64,000 nucleotides of DNA from Streptomyces sp. KMM 9044 (GCF_024701375.2 NZ_CP113910.1:2108001-2172000), one strand, 5' to 3'; shown: positions 16,085-25,318, counted from the stretch's first letter. Notes: a model not told the origin generated them from the letters alone. A program made the numbers and translations.

Positions 16085-16251
16085 GGCGGCCTCCTTGACG
16101 ACGTCGTCGGCATCACCGGCGTGCGGCTCACGTCCGGGGGATGGGAGTGGGGGTCGGGGGTGGGGACTGCCGTGACTATGTCCTGCCTTGTGAGCCCGGT
16201 CACCCTTACGTTCATTGAGTTCGCGCCCGCACGGGGATGCACACTGACGGG

Positions 16252-17898
16252 ATGCGCATCGCCCTTCCGAAACCCCGCAGCCTCGCGGCCCAGCTCTTCG
16301 CCATGCAGGCGGTGCTGATAGCGGTGCTCGTGGTGGGCTACGCGTTGTTCAGCTACGTCGGCGACCGCAGCCAGGCGGAGGAGGCGGCGGGCCGCCAGGC
16401 CACGGCGGTGGCCCTGTCCGTCGCGGACTCGCCCTCGGTGCGGGAGTCGACCCGCACGGCCGACCCCTCGGCGACGCTCCAGCCGTACGCGCTGGCGGTG
16501 GTGCGTGACACCGACATCGGCTTCGTCACGATCATGAACCCGCGGGGCATCCGCTGGACCCATCCCGACCCGGACCAGATCGGCCTGTCGTTCCGCGGCC
16601 ACACCGCCGCCGCCCTCGAGGGTCACACCTTCACCGAGACGTACACCGGCACCCTCGGCCCGTCCGTCCGCGCGGTCACCCCGATCCTGGACGGCGACCG
16701 GATCGTCGGCCTGGTCAGCGCGGGGATCCAGGTCGAGGAGATCAGCCAGCGCGCGCAGGGCCAGCTGACCGCCCTGCTCACGGCCGCGGCCGCCGCCCTG
16801 GGGCTCGGCGCGGTCGGCACGTACGTGATCAACGCCCGGCTGCGCCGACACACCCACGGGATGAACGCCTCCGAGCTCAGCCGTATGCACGACTACCATC
16901 AGGCCGCGCTGCACGCCGTGCGCGAGGGGCTTCTGATGCTGGACGGGCAGTACAGGGTGGCGTTGCTCAACGACGGCGGCCGGGAGCTGCTGGGCGTGGG
17001 GCCGAAGGAGGACGTGGTGGGCAGGTCGGTCGCTGAACTCAGTCTTCCGGCACCGTTGACGGGCGCGCTGCTCGCCTCTGCGCCCCGGGTCGACGAGGTG
17101 CACCTGACGGCGGACCGGGTGCTGGTGGTGAACACCTCGCCGGTGTCCGGCGGTGAGCGGCGCGGAACCGTGGTGACCCTGCGCGACGTGACCGAGCTCC
17201 AGTCGCTGATGGGTGAACTGGACTCGGAGCGCTGCTTCACGCAGGCGCTGCGCTCGCAGGCGCACGAGGCGGCGAACCGGCTGCACACCGTCGTCTCGCT
17301 GATCGAGCTGGGCCGGGCCGAGGATGCGGTGGACTTCGCGACCGCCGAGCTGGAACTGGCCCAGGCGCTCACCGACCAGGTGGTGGCGGCGGTGGGCGAA
17401 CCGGTCCTCGCGGCGCTGCTGCTGGGCAAGACCGCCCAGGCCAACGAGCGGGGTGTGGAGCTGGTGGTCACCCCGGACAGCCGGCTGGACGACGGGCTGC
17501 TGCCGGACACCCTGCCGGCCCGGGACCTGGTCACCATCCTGGGCAACCTGATCGACAACGCGGTGGACGCCGCGCTGGGCGGCATGAATCCCCGGGTGAC
17601 GGCCACCGCCTTCACCGACGCCGGCGCGGAGCTGATCCTGCGGGTGTCCGACACCGGTCCGGGCGTGGACCCGGACCACACCGAGGCCGTCTTCCAGCGG
17701 GGCTTCACGACCAAGCCGTCCGGGCCGGACGGCCGGGGGCTGGGCCTGGCGCTGGTACGGCAGGCGGTGAGCCGCCACGGCGGCACGCTGACGGTGACGT
17801 CGGCACAGGACGGCGGCGCCCGCTTCGAGGCACGCCTCCCGCTGCGGGCTCCGACGGCCGGCGCCGGCACCGGCCGTGCCTCCGGAGTCACGGCATGA
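16252..17898 (+). CDS. CitA/DctS-type sensor histidine kinase
   Basis: The product is a membrane-bound sensor of about 549 aa. TM1 (LFAMQAVLIAVLVVGYALF) and TM2 (about residues 174-195) bracket a periplasmic CitA-like PAS domain. A cytoplasmic PAS region (REGLLMLDGQYRVALLND) follows. The phosphoacceptor region is RSQAHEAANRLHTVVSL, the hallmark of the citrate/C4-dicarboxylate group. The ATPase boxes are ILGNLIDNAVDAA, SDTGPGVD and GRGLGLALVRQ. ATG 16252 is preferred over the in-frame ATG 16237, although neither has a strong ribosome site. The stop overlaps the response-regulator ATG (ATGA). It probably senses C4-dicarboxylate or citrate and drives the divergent dctA. Confidence 0.9.
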   Translation: MRIALPKPRSLAAQLFAMQAVLIAVLVVGYALFSYVGDRSQAEEAAGRQATAVALSVADSPSVRESTRTADPSATLQPYALAVVRDTDIGFVTIMNPRGIRWTHPDPDQIGLSFRGHTAAALEGHTFTETYTGTLGPSVRAVTPILDGDRIVGLVSAGIQVEEISQRAQGQLTALLTAAAAALGLGAVGTYVINARLRRHTHGMNASELSRMHDYHQAALHAVREGLLMLDGQYRVALLNDGGRELLGVGPKEDVVGRSVAELSLPAPLTGALLASAPRVDEVHLTADRVLVVNTSPVSGGERRGTVVTLRDVTELQSLMGELDSERCFTQALRSQAHEAANRLHTVVSLIELGRAEDAVDFATAELELAQALTDQVVAAVGEPVLAALLLGKTAQANERGVELVVTPDSRLDDGLLPDTLPARDLVTILGNLIDNAVDAALGGMNPRVTATAFTDAGAELILRVSDTGPGVDPDHTEAVFQRGFTTKPSGPDGRGLGLALVRQAVSRHGGTLTVTSAQDGGARFEARLPLRAPTAGAGTGRASGVTA

Positions 17899-18584
17899 CC
17901 GGCGCGCGGCCCATCCGTGTCCTGGTGGTGGAGGACGACCCCGTCGCCGCCGACGCCCACGTGATGTACGTCGGCCGGGTTCCGGGGTTCGTCGCCGTCG
18001 GCAAGGCGGAGACGGGTGCCGTGGCACGCCGGGTGCTGGAGCGCGCCCCCGTCGACCTGCTCCTCCTCGACCTGCACCTGCCCGACGTGCACGGGCTCCA
18101 GCTGGCCCGTTCCCTCCGGGCTGCCGGGCACCACGCGGACGTCGTCGCGGTGACCTCGGCGCGGGACCTGGCAGTGGTGCGCGAGGGCGTGTCCCTCGGC
18201 GTCGTCCAGTACGTGCTGAAACCGTTCACCTTCGCGACGCTGCGGGACCGTCTGGTGCGGTACGCCGAGTTCCGGGCGTCGGTGGGCGAGGCCGGCGGCC
18301 AGGACGAGGTGGACCGCGCGCTGGCCGCCCTGCGCGCTCCCGGACCGGCCGCCCTGCCCAAGGGCCTGAGCGCGCCCACCCTGGAACGCGTGACCCTGGC
18401 CCTGCGCGACGCCGACGAGGGTCTGACGGCCAGCGGCGTCGCGGAGGCCGTCGGCATCTCCCGCATCACGGCCCGCCGCTACCTGGAACACCTGGTCGAC
18501 GCGGGCCGCGCGGCCCGCCGCCCCCAGTACGGCACCGTGGGCCGGCCGGAGCTGCAGTACCGGTGGATGGCGTCCCCCTCCTGA
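17895..18584 (+). CDS. CitB/DcuR-type response regulator
   Basis: The 229-aa product has a receiver domain with acidic pocket VVEDD, phosphoacceptor D59 in LLLLDLHLPD and the switch Lys in YVLKPF. A linker follows, then a C-terminal helix-turn-helix (ASGVAEAVGISRITARRYLEHL) of the CitB/DpiA/DcuR class. It starts inside the stop of the kinase gene, so the two are translationally coupled. Its natural target is expected to be the divergent dctA, which is frameshifted in this sequence, so the system may have lost its transporter. Confidence 0.92.
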   Translation: MTGARPIRVLVVEDDPVAADAHVMYVGRVPGFVAVGKAETGAVARRVLERAPVDLLLLDLHLPDVHGLQLARSLRAAGHHADVVAVTSARDLAVVREGVSLGVVQYVLKPFTFATLRDRLVRYAEFRASVGEAGGQDEVDRALAALRAPGPAALPKGLSAPTLERVTLALRDADEGLTASGVAEAVGISRITARRYLEHLVDAGRAARRPQYGTVGRPELQYRWMASPS

Positions 18585-19220
18585 GCCGAGGGCAGGAGGA
18601 AACCGGAACGTGCGGCCCGCGCGCCCGCGCGGCCCGGTGTCCGTGGTGGCGGTGCTGCGCATGGGGTTCGTCGACCGGGTGGTCGGCTGCGGGGCGTAGG
18701 AGGCCACCACCGAGGTCACCCGGTTGGCCGTACGCCGCGCCGGCCGTCCCGCGGCGGGGCTCCGCGCCACCGCGAAGAGGGCGGGGCACGGGCGCGGCAG
18801 GGCCGGCAGTCCGTCGGCCCTGCCGCGCCCGTGGTGAGCGGGAACTCGCCCGGATGCCGCGTGCCTCCACCGGCCCGGTGGCGCCGTGCCACGCCCCGCA
18901 CCGGGCGTTCACCCGCAAGGAGGCGGTACCGCCCGATCGGGCCGCTGGGGAGGCGGCGACGGCCGTCCGGACGAGGGCGGGCGAGAACGACGGTCGGCCG
19001 CGCAGGCGGAGGCCGACCGTGAGAACGAGGGCCCCCCAGGCCTGCCGCACCCTCAGGAGGCGTTCCCCATGAACCCAGCATCGCCGGCCACGGCCGCGGA
19101 ACCGGGCGCAACCGGCGCCCCCGGCTCCGCCTCCCGAAGAGAAACCGGTCCATGTCCTCCGGTTTTCCGGATCAGCGCCGGGCTCAGCTGCGACGGCGGC
19201 TCGGTCGCCCTGCGGCGGCG
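18585..19220. other. gene-poor region after the response regulator
   Basis: I find no convincing coding sequence in these roughly 640 bases. Short open frames here are Arg/Gly/Pro-rich with no recognisable motif. The only clear structure is the strong hairpin listed separately. The stretch borders the hydrogenase relic and is probably decayed DNA. Confidence 0.6.
18787..18833. terminator. very strong hairpin with perfect 19-bp arms
   Basis: The arms at 18787-18805 and 18815-18833 are perfectly complementary (they begin CACGGGCGCGGCAGG) with a 9-nt loop. It lies about 200 nt after the response-regulator stop and would end that transcript. It may equally be the terminator of a gene since lost. 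Confidence 0.65.
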
Positions 19221-19826
19221 ATGCAGCCCAGCATCGAGGAGATCGCGCTCGGCGGTCTGCCCGGCCTGCCGAAGATCGCGGTCCCCTGGCCGCTGATCGA
19301 CTTCGAGTGCGGTCCGGTCGGCGGCGCCGACACGTTCATCGAGTGGTTCTTCACGGGTGAGCGCGGCGAGATCGACCCGTTCGTGCTGGTGATCGAGGGG
19401 GTCGATCCCCCACGAGGCCATCAAGCAGGAGGGGTGCTGGAGCGGCTTCGGCGACGATCCGGAGACCGGCCAGCCCATCACGACGAGCGAGTGGATCGAC
19501 CGGCTGGCGCCCAGGGCACTGGCGGTGGCCGCCATCGACACCTGTGCCACGTACGGCGGTATCCACGCGATGGCCGGCCACCCGACCGGCGTCATGGGCG
19601 TGCCCGACTATCCCGACTGGGACTGGAAGTCCCATGCGGGGATCCCGATCGTGTGCGTTTCCGGCTGAGAACATGGCGTACGGCGTGAAGCCGCACCTCG
19701 GCGAGTGGATCATCCACCTCGTCGAGTCCGCCGAGTACATGGTCGACCACAACATCTTCCAGGAGAACCCGGTGGGGGTCGGCTCCTGCGAGAAGACGGT
19801 CCGCGAGACCAACCGCATCTCGGGGC
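19221..19826 (+). pseudogene. fused remnant of [NiFe]-hydrogenase small and large subunits
   Basis: The first part reads EEIALGGLPGLPKIAV, LIDFECGPVGGADTFIEW and GERGEIDPFVLVIEG, the N-terminus of the small subunit of the actinobacterial high-affinity (group 1h) hydrogenase. One extra G in the run 19397-19401 shifts the frame. The next frame carries GFGDDPETGQPITTSEW, CATYGGIHAMAGHP and GIPIVCVSG and stops at 19668. Immediately after, in a third frame, NMAYGVKPHLGEWII and DHNIFQENPVGVGSCEKTV match the large-subunit region that follows its first CxxC motif. About half the small subunit and the start of the large subunit are deleted between them. No Fe-S ligand set and no NiFe C-terminal CxxC survive. 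It cannot function. Confidence 0.8.
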
Positions 19827-19831
19827 TCCCG

Positions 19832-20102
19832 GACCGTCGCCGGCAGCACACCGGCCGCAACGAGCGTGTCGTGGTGCACTCTGCTGTGCCGGGTCCAGGC
19901 CCGAGTACAGCGGCACGGTGGCGGCGTCCTCGCCCTCCAGCACGGTGCCGGGATCCCCGTCGGCTCCGAGCGCCGCGACGACCTCGGCCCGGCGCCGCGC
20001 TTCCTCCGCGGTCAGGTCGAGGGTGAAGGGGACCAGGTGGTCGGGAGCATCGGGCTGGTCCCTGCGCGCGCCTTCCCGCGGTACGAACTGCTTGAAAGCC
20101 AC
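19832..20102 (-). pseudogene. fragment of a small conserved actinobacterial protein (DUF6400-like)
   Basis: From GTG 20102 the frame reads HLVPFTLDLTAEEARRRAEV and GTVLEGEDAATVPLYSGLDP. After AQQ an extra base near 19880 shifts it, and the end continues in another frame as DTLVAAGVLPATV. From memory this resembles the DUF6400 family, short proteins of about 90 aa of unknown role, some near hydrogenase genes. No ribosome site precedes the GTG. Both the shift and the position against the hydrogenase relic suggest it decayed with that cluster. Confidence 0.45.
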
Positions 20103-20430
20103 ATGTACCAGCCGGTGCCCGGCCGCCGGAAGGAGGTATGACGGATCCCATCGCCGGCCGGGCACACCGACGGCCCGCTCCCCGACCGGGCCTCCTCCGG
20201 CCGGCGCCCGGACACGAGCCCGCGAGGACGTGGCACGAGCCGAGCCCCGCCCGGTGCGCCCGCGTCTCGCGCCGGGCGGGCGGTCGAGGAGCGAGAGGAC
20301 CTGTGGCGACGGCGGCACGGGGGAGGCGGCCCGGAGTTCTCCGGCCGGGCCGCCGGGTGCCTCCGGACGGCGGTCGGGGAGCGGCCCGAGGGGGAACCGC
20401 GCAGGTGCCGCCCCGGCCGCCCGGGGCGCG
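20103..20430. other. non-coding stretch downstream of pfkA
   Basis: I see no gene here. An ATG at 20138 sits right after an AGGAGG, but the frame behind it is Arg/Pro/Gly-rich with no recognisable motif, and the spacing is too short for a normal ribosome site. Confidence 0.5.
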
Positions 20431-21456
20431 TCAGTAGACCGACTCGGCCTCGTCCATCCGGTCCTTCGGGACCGTCTTCAGCTCGGTGACGGCCTCCGCC
20501 AGCGGGACCATCACGATGTCCGTGCCGCGCAGCGCCGTCATCCGGCCGAACCGCCCCTGGTGCGCGGCCTCCACCGCGTGCCATCCGAAGCGCGTGGCGA
20601 GCACCCTGTCGTACGCGGTCGGGGTCCCGCCGCGCTGGATGTGACCGAGGATGACCGGCCTGGCTTCCTTGCCGAGGCGCCGCTCCAGCTCGCGGGCCAG
20701 TGCCGTGCCGATGCCCTGGAAGCGCTCGTGGCCGAACTTGTCGATCTTGCCCTTGCCGTAGTCCATGGCGCCGTTGGCGGGGTGGGCGCCCTCGGCGACG
20801 CAGATCACCGCGAACTTCTTGCCGCGGGCGAAACGCTCCTCGATCATCTTCACCAACCGGTCCGGGCCGAAGGCCCGTTCGGGCAGGCAGATGCCGTGGG
20901 CGCCGGCGGCCATGCCGGACTCCAGGGCGATCCAGCCCGCGTGCCGGCCCATGACCTCGACGACCATGACCCGCTGGTGGGACTCGGCGGTGGTCTTCAG
21001 CCGGTCCATCGCCTCGGTGGCGACGCCGACGGCGGTGTCGAAACCGAAGGTACGGTCGGTGGAGGAGATGTCGTTGTCGATCGTCTTCGGGACGCCGACC
21101 ACCGGCAGGCCCGCCTCCGACAGCATGTGCGCCGCGGTGAGCGTGCCCTCGCCGCCGATCGGGATGAGCGCGTCGATGCCGAAGTCGCGGATCATGTCCG
21201 AGGCGTTCTCGCAGGCCTCGCGGAGCCGGTCGCGCTCCAGGCGTGAGGAACCGAGTATGGTGCCGCCGCGGGCCAGGATGCCGCTGACCGCGTCGAGGTC
21301 GAGGGTGCGGTAGCGGCCGTCGAGCAGGCCCGCGTAGCCGTCCTCGAAGCCGATGACCTCGTCGCCGTAGTTGTCGACCGCTCGGTGCACGACCGACCGG
21401 ATCACTGCGTTCAGGCCTGGGCAGTCGCCGCCTGCGGTGAGAACTCCGATACGCAT
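20431..21456 (-). CDS. pfkA: 6-phosphofructokinase
   Basis: The enzyme phosphorylates fructose 6-phosphate to the 1,6-bisphosphate in glycolysis. The 341-aa length matches the Streptomyces ATP-PFK. The N-terminus MRIGVLTAGGDCPGLNA fixes ATG 21456, which has AGGAG about 11 nt upstream. Other motifs are PIGGEGTLTAAHML (nucleotide site), VPKTIDNDIS (sugar/catalytic), VMGRHAGWIA and GHIQRGGTPTAYDR. The Gly in GGEG favours ATP over PPi, while the Lys in PKTIDND is the PPi-type residue, a mix I recall as known for actinomycete PFKs. It is divergent from pta-ackA. Confidence 0.96.
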   Translation of the reverse strand: MRIGVLTAGGDCPGLNAVIRSVVHRAVDNYGDEVIGFEDGYAGLLDGRYRTLDLDAVSGILARGGTILGSSRLERDRLREACENASDMIRDFGIDALIPIGGEGTLTAAHMLSEAGLPVVGVPKTIDNDISSTDRTFGFDTAVGVATEAMDRLKTTAESHQRVMVVEVMGRHAGWIALESGMAAGAHGICLPERAFGPDRLVKMIEERFARGKKFAVICVAEGAHPANGAMDYGKGKIDKFGHERFQGIGTALARELERRLGKEARPVILGHIQRGGTPTAYDRVLATRFGWHAVEAAHQGRFGRMTALRGTDIVMVPLAEAVTELKTVPKDRMDEAESVY

Positions 21457-21955
21457 CGTGCAGTCGTCTCCTGGTCGCTGTGGAGGCCGGTGAGCCGTCT
21501 CCGATTGTTCCATGCCGCCCGGCACACCGCGGCCCTGTCCCTCCCCGGGTACCGGTCCCCCTGCCCCTCCCCCGCCCTGCCTCCCGTCCCCGGCCCGGGT
21601 CCCGCCCTCTCCTGGCCTCGCCGAAGCCGCCCCGGCCGGGCCGTCCCGTTGCGGTCGCGTATCCCGTCCCGGGGTCTTGCGTTCGGGGCCCCGGCATGAC
21701 CGGCATGATGCGAGCGGAGGGCCGCTGCGCGCACCGGACCCCGCTCAGCCGCGCCGGAGAGCGCCGTCCGCTGCCGCCGACCCGGTCCGCCGGACGGGCC
21801 CCGGCGCCCCCGCCCCCGGGCGGGCACTCCGACCAGCGGCGGAGGTACTGTCGAGGAGGATCCGCGCACCCCGGCGGGCGGGTGCCGGCCGGCGCCGGGA
21901 GGCCCTGGTCCGCCGGGCCCGAAGCACCGCGAGACCCCGACGAAACGGAGCACGC
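21457..21955. promoter_or_regulatory. divergent intergenic region between pfkA and pta
   Basis: About 500 bp separate the two divergent glycolysis/acetate genes and must contain both promoters. I see no convincing gene; open frames here are Arg/Pro-rich. An ACGGAG lies about 7 nt before the pta GTG. I could not pick out confident -10/-35 boxes. Confidence 0.5.
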
Positions 21956-24052
21956 GTGACCCGCAGTGTGTACGTCACCGGAATCGACCGTGGCGACGGC
22001 CGTCAGGTCGTCGAACTGGGAGTGATGGAACTCCTGACCCGGCAGGTCGACCGGGTGGGCGTCTTCCGTCCTCTGGTGCACGACGGCCCGGACCGCCTCT
22101 TCGAACTGCTGCGCGCCCGCTACCGGCTCACCCAGGACCCGGCGACCGTCTACGGCATGGACTACCAGGAGGCGTCCGCCCTCCAGGCCGACCGCGGCAC
22201 CGACGAACTGGTGTCGACGCTGGTCGACCGCTTCCTCCTGGTCGCCCGCGAGTACGACGTCGTCCTCGTCCTCGGCACCGACTACGCCGACACCCAGTTC
22301 CCCGACGAGCTGTCCCTGAACGCCCGCCTGGCCAACGAGTTCGGCGCCTCGGTGATCCCGGTCGTGGGCGGCCGGAGGCAGACCTCCGAGTCGGTGCGCG
22401 ACGAGGCCCGCAACGCCTACCGCGCCTACCGGACCCTGGGCTGCGACGTGCTCGCCATGGTGGTCAACCGGGTCGCCCGCGAGGACCGCGACGAGCTCGC
22501 CGGGCGGCTCGCCTCCCGGCTGCCCGTGCCCTGCTACGTCGTCCCCGACGAACCCGCGCTCGCCGCCCCCACGGTGGCCCAGGTCGCCCACACCCTCGGC
22601 GCGAAGGTGGTGCTCGGCGACGACTCCGGACTGGCCCGCGACGCCCTGGACTTCGTCTTCGGCGGCGCCATGCTCCCCAACCTCCTCGCCGCCCTGACCC
22701 CCGGCTGCCTGGTCATCACCCCGGGCGACCGTGCCGATCTGGTCGTCGGCACACTGGCCGCGCACAGCGCCGGCACCCCGCCGATAGCCGGTGTACTGCT
22801 CACCCTGGACGAGGTGCCCGGCGACCGCATTCTCACCCTCGCCGCCCGGCTCGCCCCCGGCACCCCGGTGCTGTCGGTGCCCGGCAACAGTTTCCCCACC
22901 GCCGAACAGCTGTTCTCCCTGGAGGGGAAGCTGAACGCGGCCGCCCCGCGCAAGGCGGAGACCGCGCTCGGCCTCTTCGAGCGGTACGCCGACACCGTCG
23001 AACTCACCCGGCGGGTCTCCGCGCCCAGCAGCGACCGGGTGACGCCGATGATGTTCGAGCACAAGCTGCTCGAACAGGCCCGCTCCGACCTCAGGCGGGT
23101 CGTCCTGCCCGAGGGCGACGAGGAGCGGGTGCTGCGCGCGGCCGAGGTGCTGATGCGCCGGGGCGTGTGCGACCTCACCCTGCTGGGGCCGGTCGACCGC
23201 ATCCGCAAGCACGCCGCCGACCTCGGCATCGCCCTCGGCGACACCCGGCTGATCGATCCGGCCGCATCCGAACTGCGCGACGCCTTCGCCGAGAAGTACG
23301 CCGCCCTGCGCGCCCACCGGGGCGTCAGCCTCGAACTGGCCTACGACGTCGTCTCGGACGTGAACTACTTCGGCACGCTGATGGTGCAGGAGGGGCTCGC
23401 CGACGGCATGGTGTCCGGCTCGGTGCACTCCACGGCCGCGACCATCCGTCCGGCCTTCGAGATCATCAAGACCCGTGAGGACGCCTCCATCGTCTCCTCC
23501 GTGTTCTTCATGTGCCTGGCCGACCGGGTCCTGGTCTACGGCGACTGCGCGGTCAACCCCGACCCGGACGCCGAGCAGCTCGGCGACATCGCCGTGCAGT
23601 CGGCGGTCACGGCCGCACGGTTCGGGGTGGAGCCGCGGATCGCGATGCTGTCGTACTCGACGGGTACGTCCGGCTCCGGCGCCGACGTCGACAAGGTGCG
23701 CGAGGCGACCGAGCTGGTCCGCGCGCGCCGCCCCGACCTGCGGGTCGAGGGGCCGATCCAGTACGACGCGGCCGTGGAGCCGTCGGTCGCGGCGACCAAG
23801 CTGCCGGACTCCGAGGTGGCCGGGCAGGCGACCGTACTGATCTTCCCCGACCTGAACACCGGCAACAACACCTACAAGGCCGTGCAGCGCTCGGCCGGCG
23901 CGGTGGCGGTCGGCCCGGTGCTCCAGGGTCTGCGCAAGCCGGTCAACGACCTGTCCCGGGGCGCCCTCGTCCAGGACATCGTGAACACCGTCGCCATCAC
24001 GGCCATCCAGGCCCAGTCCCCCGCACCGAGCGAGAAGGCAGCGTCCCAGTGA
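21956..24052 (+). CDS. pta: phosphate acetyltransferase, long multidomain form
   Basis: The enzyme converts acetyl-CoA and phosphate to acetyl phosphate. It is 698 aa from GTG 21956, where RSVYVTGIDRGDGRQVVELG begins. An N-terminal P-loop-like domain (residues 1-220) and a DRTGG-type regulatory region (VLGDDSGLARDALDFVFGG onward) precede the catalytic PTA_PTB domain. That domain starts near residue 360 (MMFEHKLLEQARSDLRRVVLPEGDEER) and contains VSGSVHSTAATIRPA and FPDLNTGNNTYKAVQR. GTGA overlap with ackA gives a coupled Pta-AckA pathway. Confidence 0.96.
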   Translation: MTRSVYVTGIDRGDGRQVVELGVMELLTRQVDRVGVFRPLVHDGPDRLFELLRARYRLTQDPATVYGMDYQEASALQADRGTDELVSTLVDRFLLVAREYDVVLVLGTDYADTQFPDELSLNARLANEFGASVIPVVGGRRQTSESVRDEARNAYRAYRTLGCDVLAMVVNRVAREDRDELAGRLASRLPVPCYVVPDEPALAAPTVAQVAHTLGAKVVLGDDSGLARDALDFVFGGAMLPNLLAALTPGCLVITPGDRADLVVGTLAAHSAGTPPIAGVLLTLDEVPGDRILTLAARLAPGTPVLSVPGNSFPTAEQLFSLEGKLNAAAPRKAETALGLFERYADTVELTRRVSAPSSDRVTPMMFEHKLLEQARSDLRRVVLPEGDEERVLRAAEVLMRRGVCDLTLLGPVDRIRKHAADLGIALGDTRLIDPAASELRDAFAEKYAALRAHRGVSLELAYDVVSDVNYFGTLMVQEGLADGMVSGSVHSTAATIRPAFEIIKTREDASIVSSVFFMCLADRVLVYGDCAVNPDPDAEQLGDIAVQSAVTAARFGVEPRIAMLSYSTGTSGSGADVDKVREATELVRARRPDLRVEGPIQYDAAVEPSVAATKLPDSEVAGQATVLIFPDLNTGNNTYKAVQRSAGAVAVGPVLQGLRKPVNDLSRGALVQDIVNTVAITAIQAQSPAPSEKAASQ

Positions 24053-25257
24053 GCACCCGTGTCCTCGTCCTCAACTCCGGTTCCTCGTCGGTGAAGTACC
24101 GACTGCTGGACATGAGGGACCGCGGCCGACTCGCGTCCGGCCTGGTCGAGCGGATCGGCGAACGGACCTCGCTGGTGAGGCACACGCCGTCGGCGTCGGA
24201 CGGGGAGCCCAGGGAGCGCACCGGCCCGGTCGTGGACCACGAGGCCGCCCTGAAGGCGATGGCCGAGGAACTGGCCGCCGACGGGCTGGGGCTCGACTCC
24301 CCCGAACTGGCCGCGATCGGGCACCGGGTGGTGCACGGCGGGATGCACTTCACGGAGCCGACGGTCGTCGACGACGCGGTGCTTGCCGAGATCGAGCGGC
24401 TCGTCCCGGTCGCCCCGCTGCACAACCCGGCCAACCTGACCGGCATCCGCACCGCGATGGCGCTGCGCCCGGACCTGCCGCAGGTCGCCGTCTTCGACAC
24501 CGCCTTCCACACCACGATGCCGGAGTCGGCCGCCCGCTACGCGATCGACGTGGCGACCGCCGACGAGCACCGGATCCGCCGCTACGGCTTCCACGGCACC
24601 TCGCACGCGTACGTGTCCCGCCGGACGGCCCGGCTGCTCGGGAAGGCGCCCGAGGACGTGAACGTCATCGTGCTGCACCTGGGCAACGGCGCGTCCGCCT
24701 CGGCGGTGCGGGGCGGGAGATGCGTGGACACCTCGATGGGGCTGACGCCCTTGGAGGGGCTGGTGATGGGTACCCGGTCGGGAGACGTGGACCCGGCCGT
24801 CATCTTCCATTTGACGCGCGTTGGCGACATGTCCGTCGACGAGATCGACACTCTCCTCAACAAGAAGAGCGGTCTGGCCGGCCTGTGCGGTGACAACGAC
24901 ATGCGGGAGATCCGCCGCCGGGTCGACGCGGGCGACGAACAGGCGAAGCTCGCGTTCGACATCTACATTCACCGTCTGAAGAAGTACATCGGGGCCTATT
25001 ACGCCGTGCTCGGCCGGGTGGACGCGGTGGCCTTCACCGCCGGGGTCGGCGAGAACGCCGCCGAGGTGCGGGAAGCGGCCGTGGCGGGCCTGGCCGGGCT
25101 GGGCCTGGAGATCGACGTCGCGCGCAACGGCGTACGCGGCGACGGGCCGCGGCTGGTCTCCCCCGAGGGTGCGCGGGTCGCGGTCGCCGTGGTACCGACG
25201 GACGAGGAAATGGAGATCGCCACCCAGACCTACGCACTGGCGGGAAAGGACAACTGA
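24049..25257 (+). CDS. ackA: acetate kinase
   Basis: The enzyme interconverts acetyl phosphate and ADP with acetate and ATP. It is 402 aa from GTG 24049, overlapping the pta stop. ASKHA-fold motifs are intact: LVLNSGSSSVKYRLLD at the N-terminus, IGHRVVHGG, RRYGFHGTSHAYV, VIVLHLGNGASASAV and TAGVGENAAEVRE. It is co-transcribed with pta and ends 73 bp before pyk, which appears to have its own promoter. Confidence 0.97.
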   Translation: MSTRVLVLNSGSSSVKYRLLDMRDRGRLASGLVERIGERTSLVRHTPSASDGEPRERTGPVVDHEAALKAMAEELAADGLGLDSPELAAIGHRVVHGGMHFTEPTVVDDAVLAEIERLVPVAPLHNPANLTGIRTAMALRPDLPQVAVFDTAFHTTMPESAARYAIDVATADEHRIRRYGFHGTSHAYVSRRTARLLGKAPEDVNVIVLHLGNGASASAVRGGRCVDTSMGLTPLEGLVMGTRSGDVDPAVIFHLTRVGDMSVDEIDTLLNKKSGLAGLCGDNDMREIRRRVDAGDEQAKLAFDIYIHRLKKYIGAYYAVLGRVDAVAFTAGVGENAAEVREAAVAGLAGLGLEIDVARNGVRGDGPRLVSPEGARVAVAVVPTDEEMEIATQTYALAGKDN

Positions 25258-25318
25258 GCGCCGGCCATCTCATCTGCACCTTCCGCCAGACGGAATATTC
25301 CGGAGCGAAACAAACCGT

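Noticed and set aside
19866-20141. Plus-strand 91-codon frame ending in an ATGA next to AGGAGG
   Set aside because: The minus strand here shows the family-like pattern FTLDLTAEEARRRAEV; the plus frame has no motif.
20012-23428. 1138-codon minus-strand frame across pfkA and pta
   Set aside because: It mixes the wrong frame of pfkA with antisense pta; both real genes carry conserved catalytic motifs.
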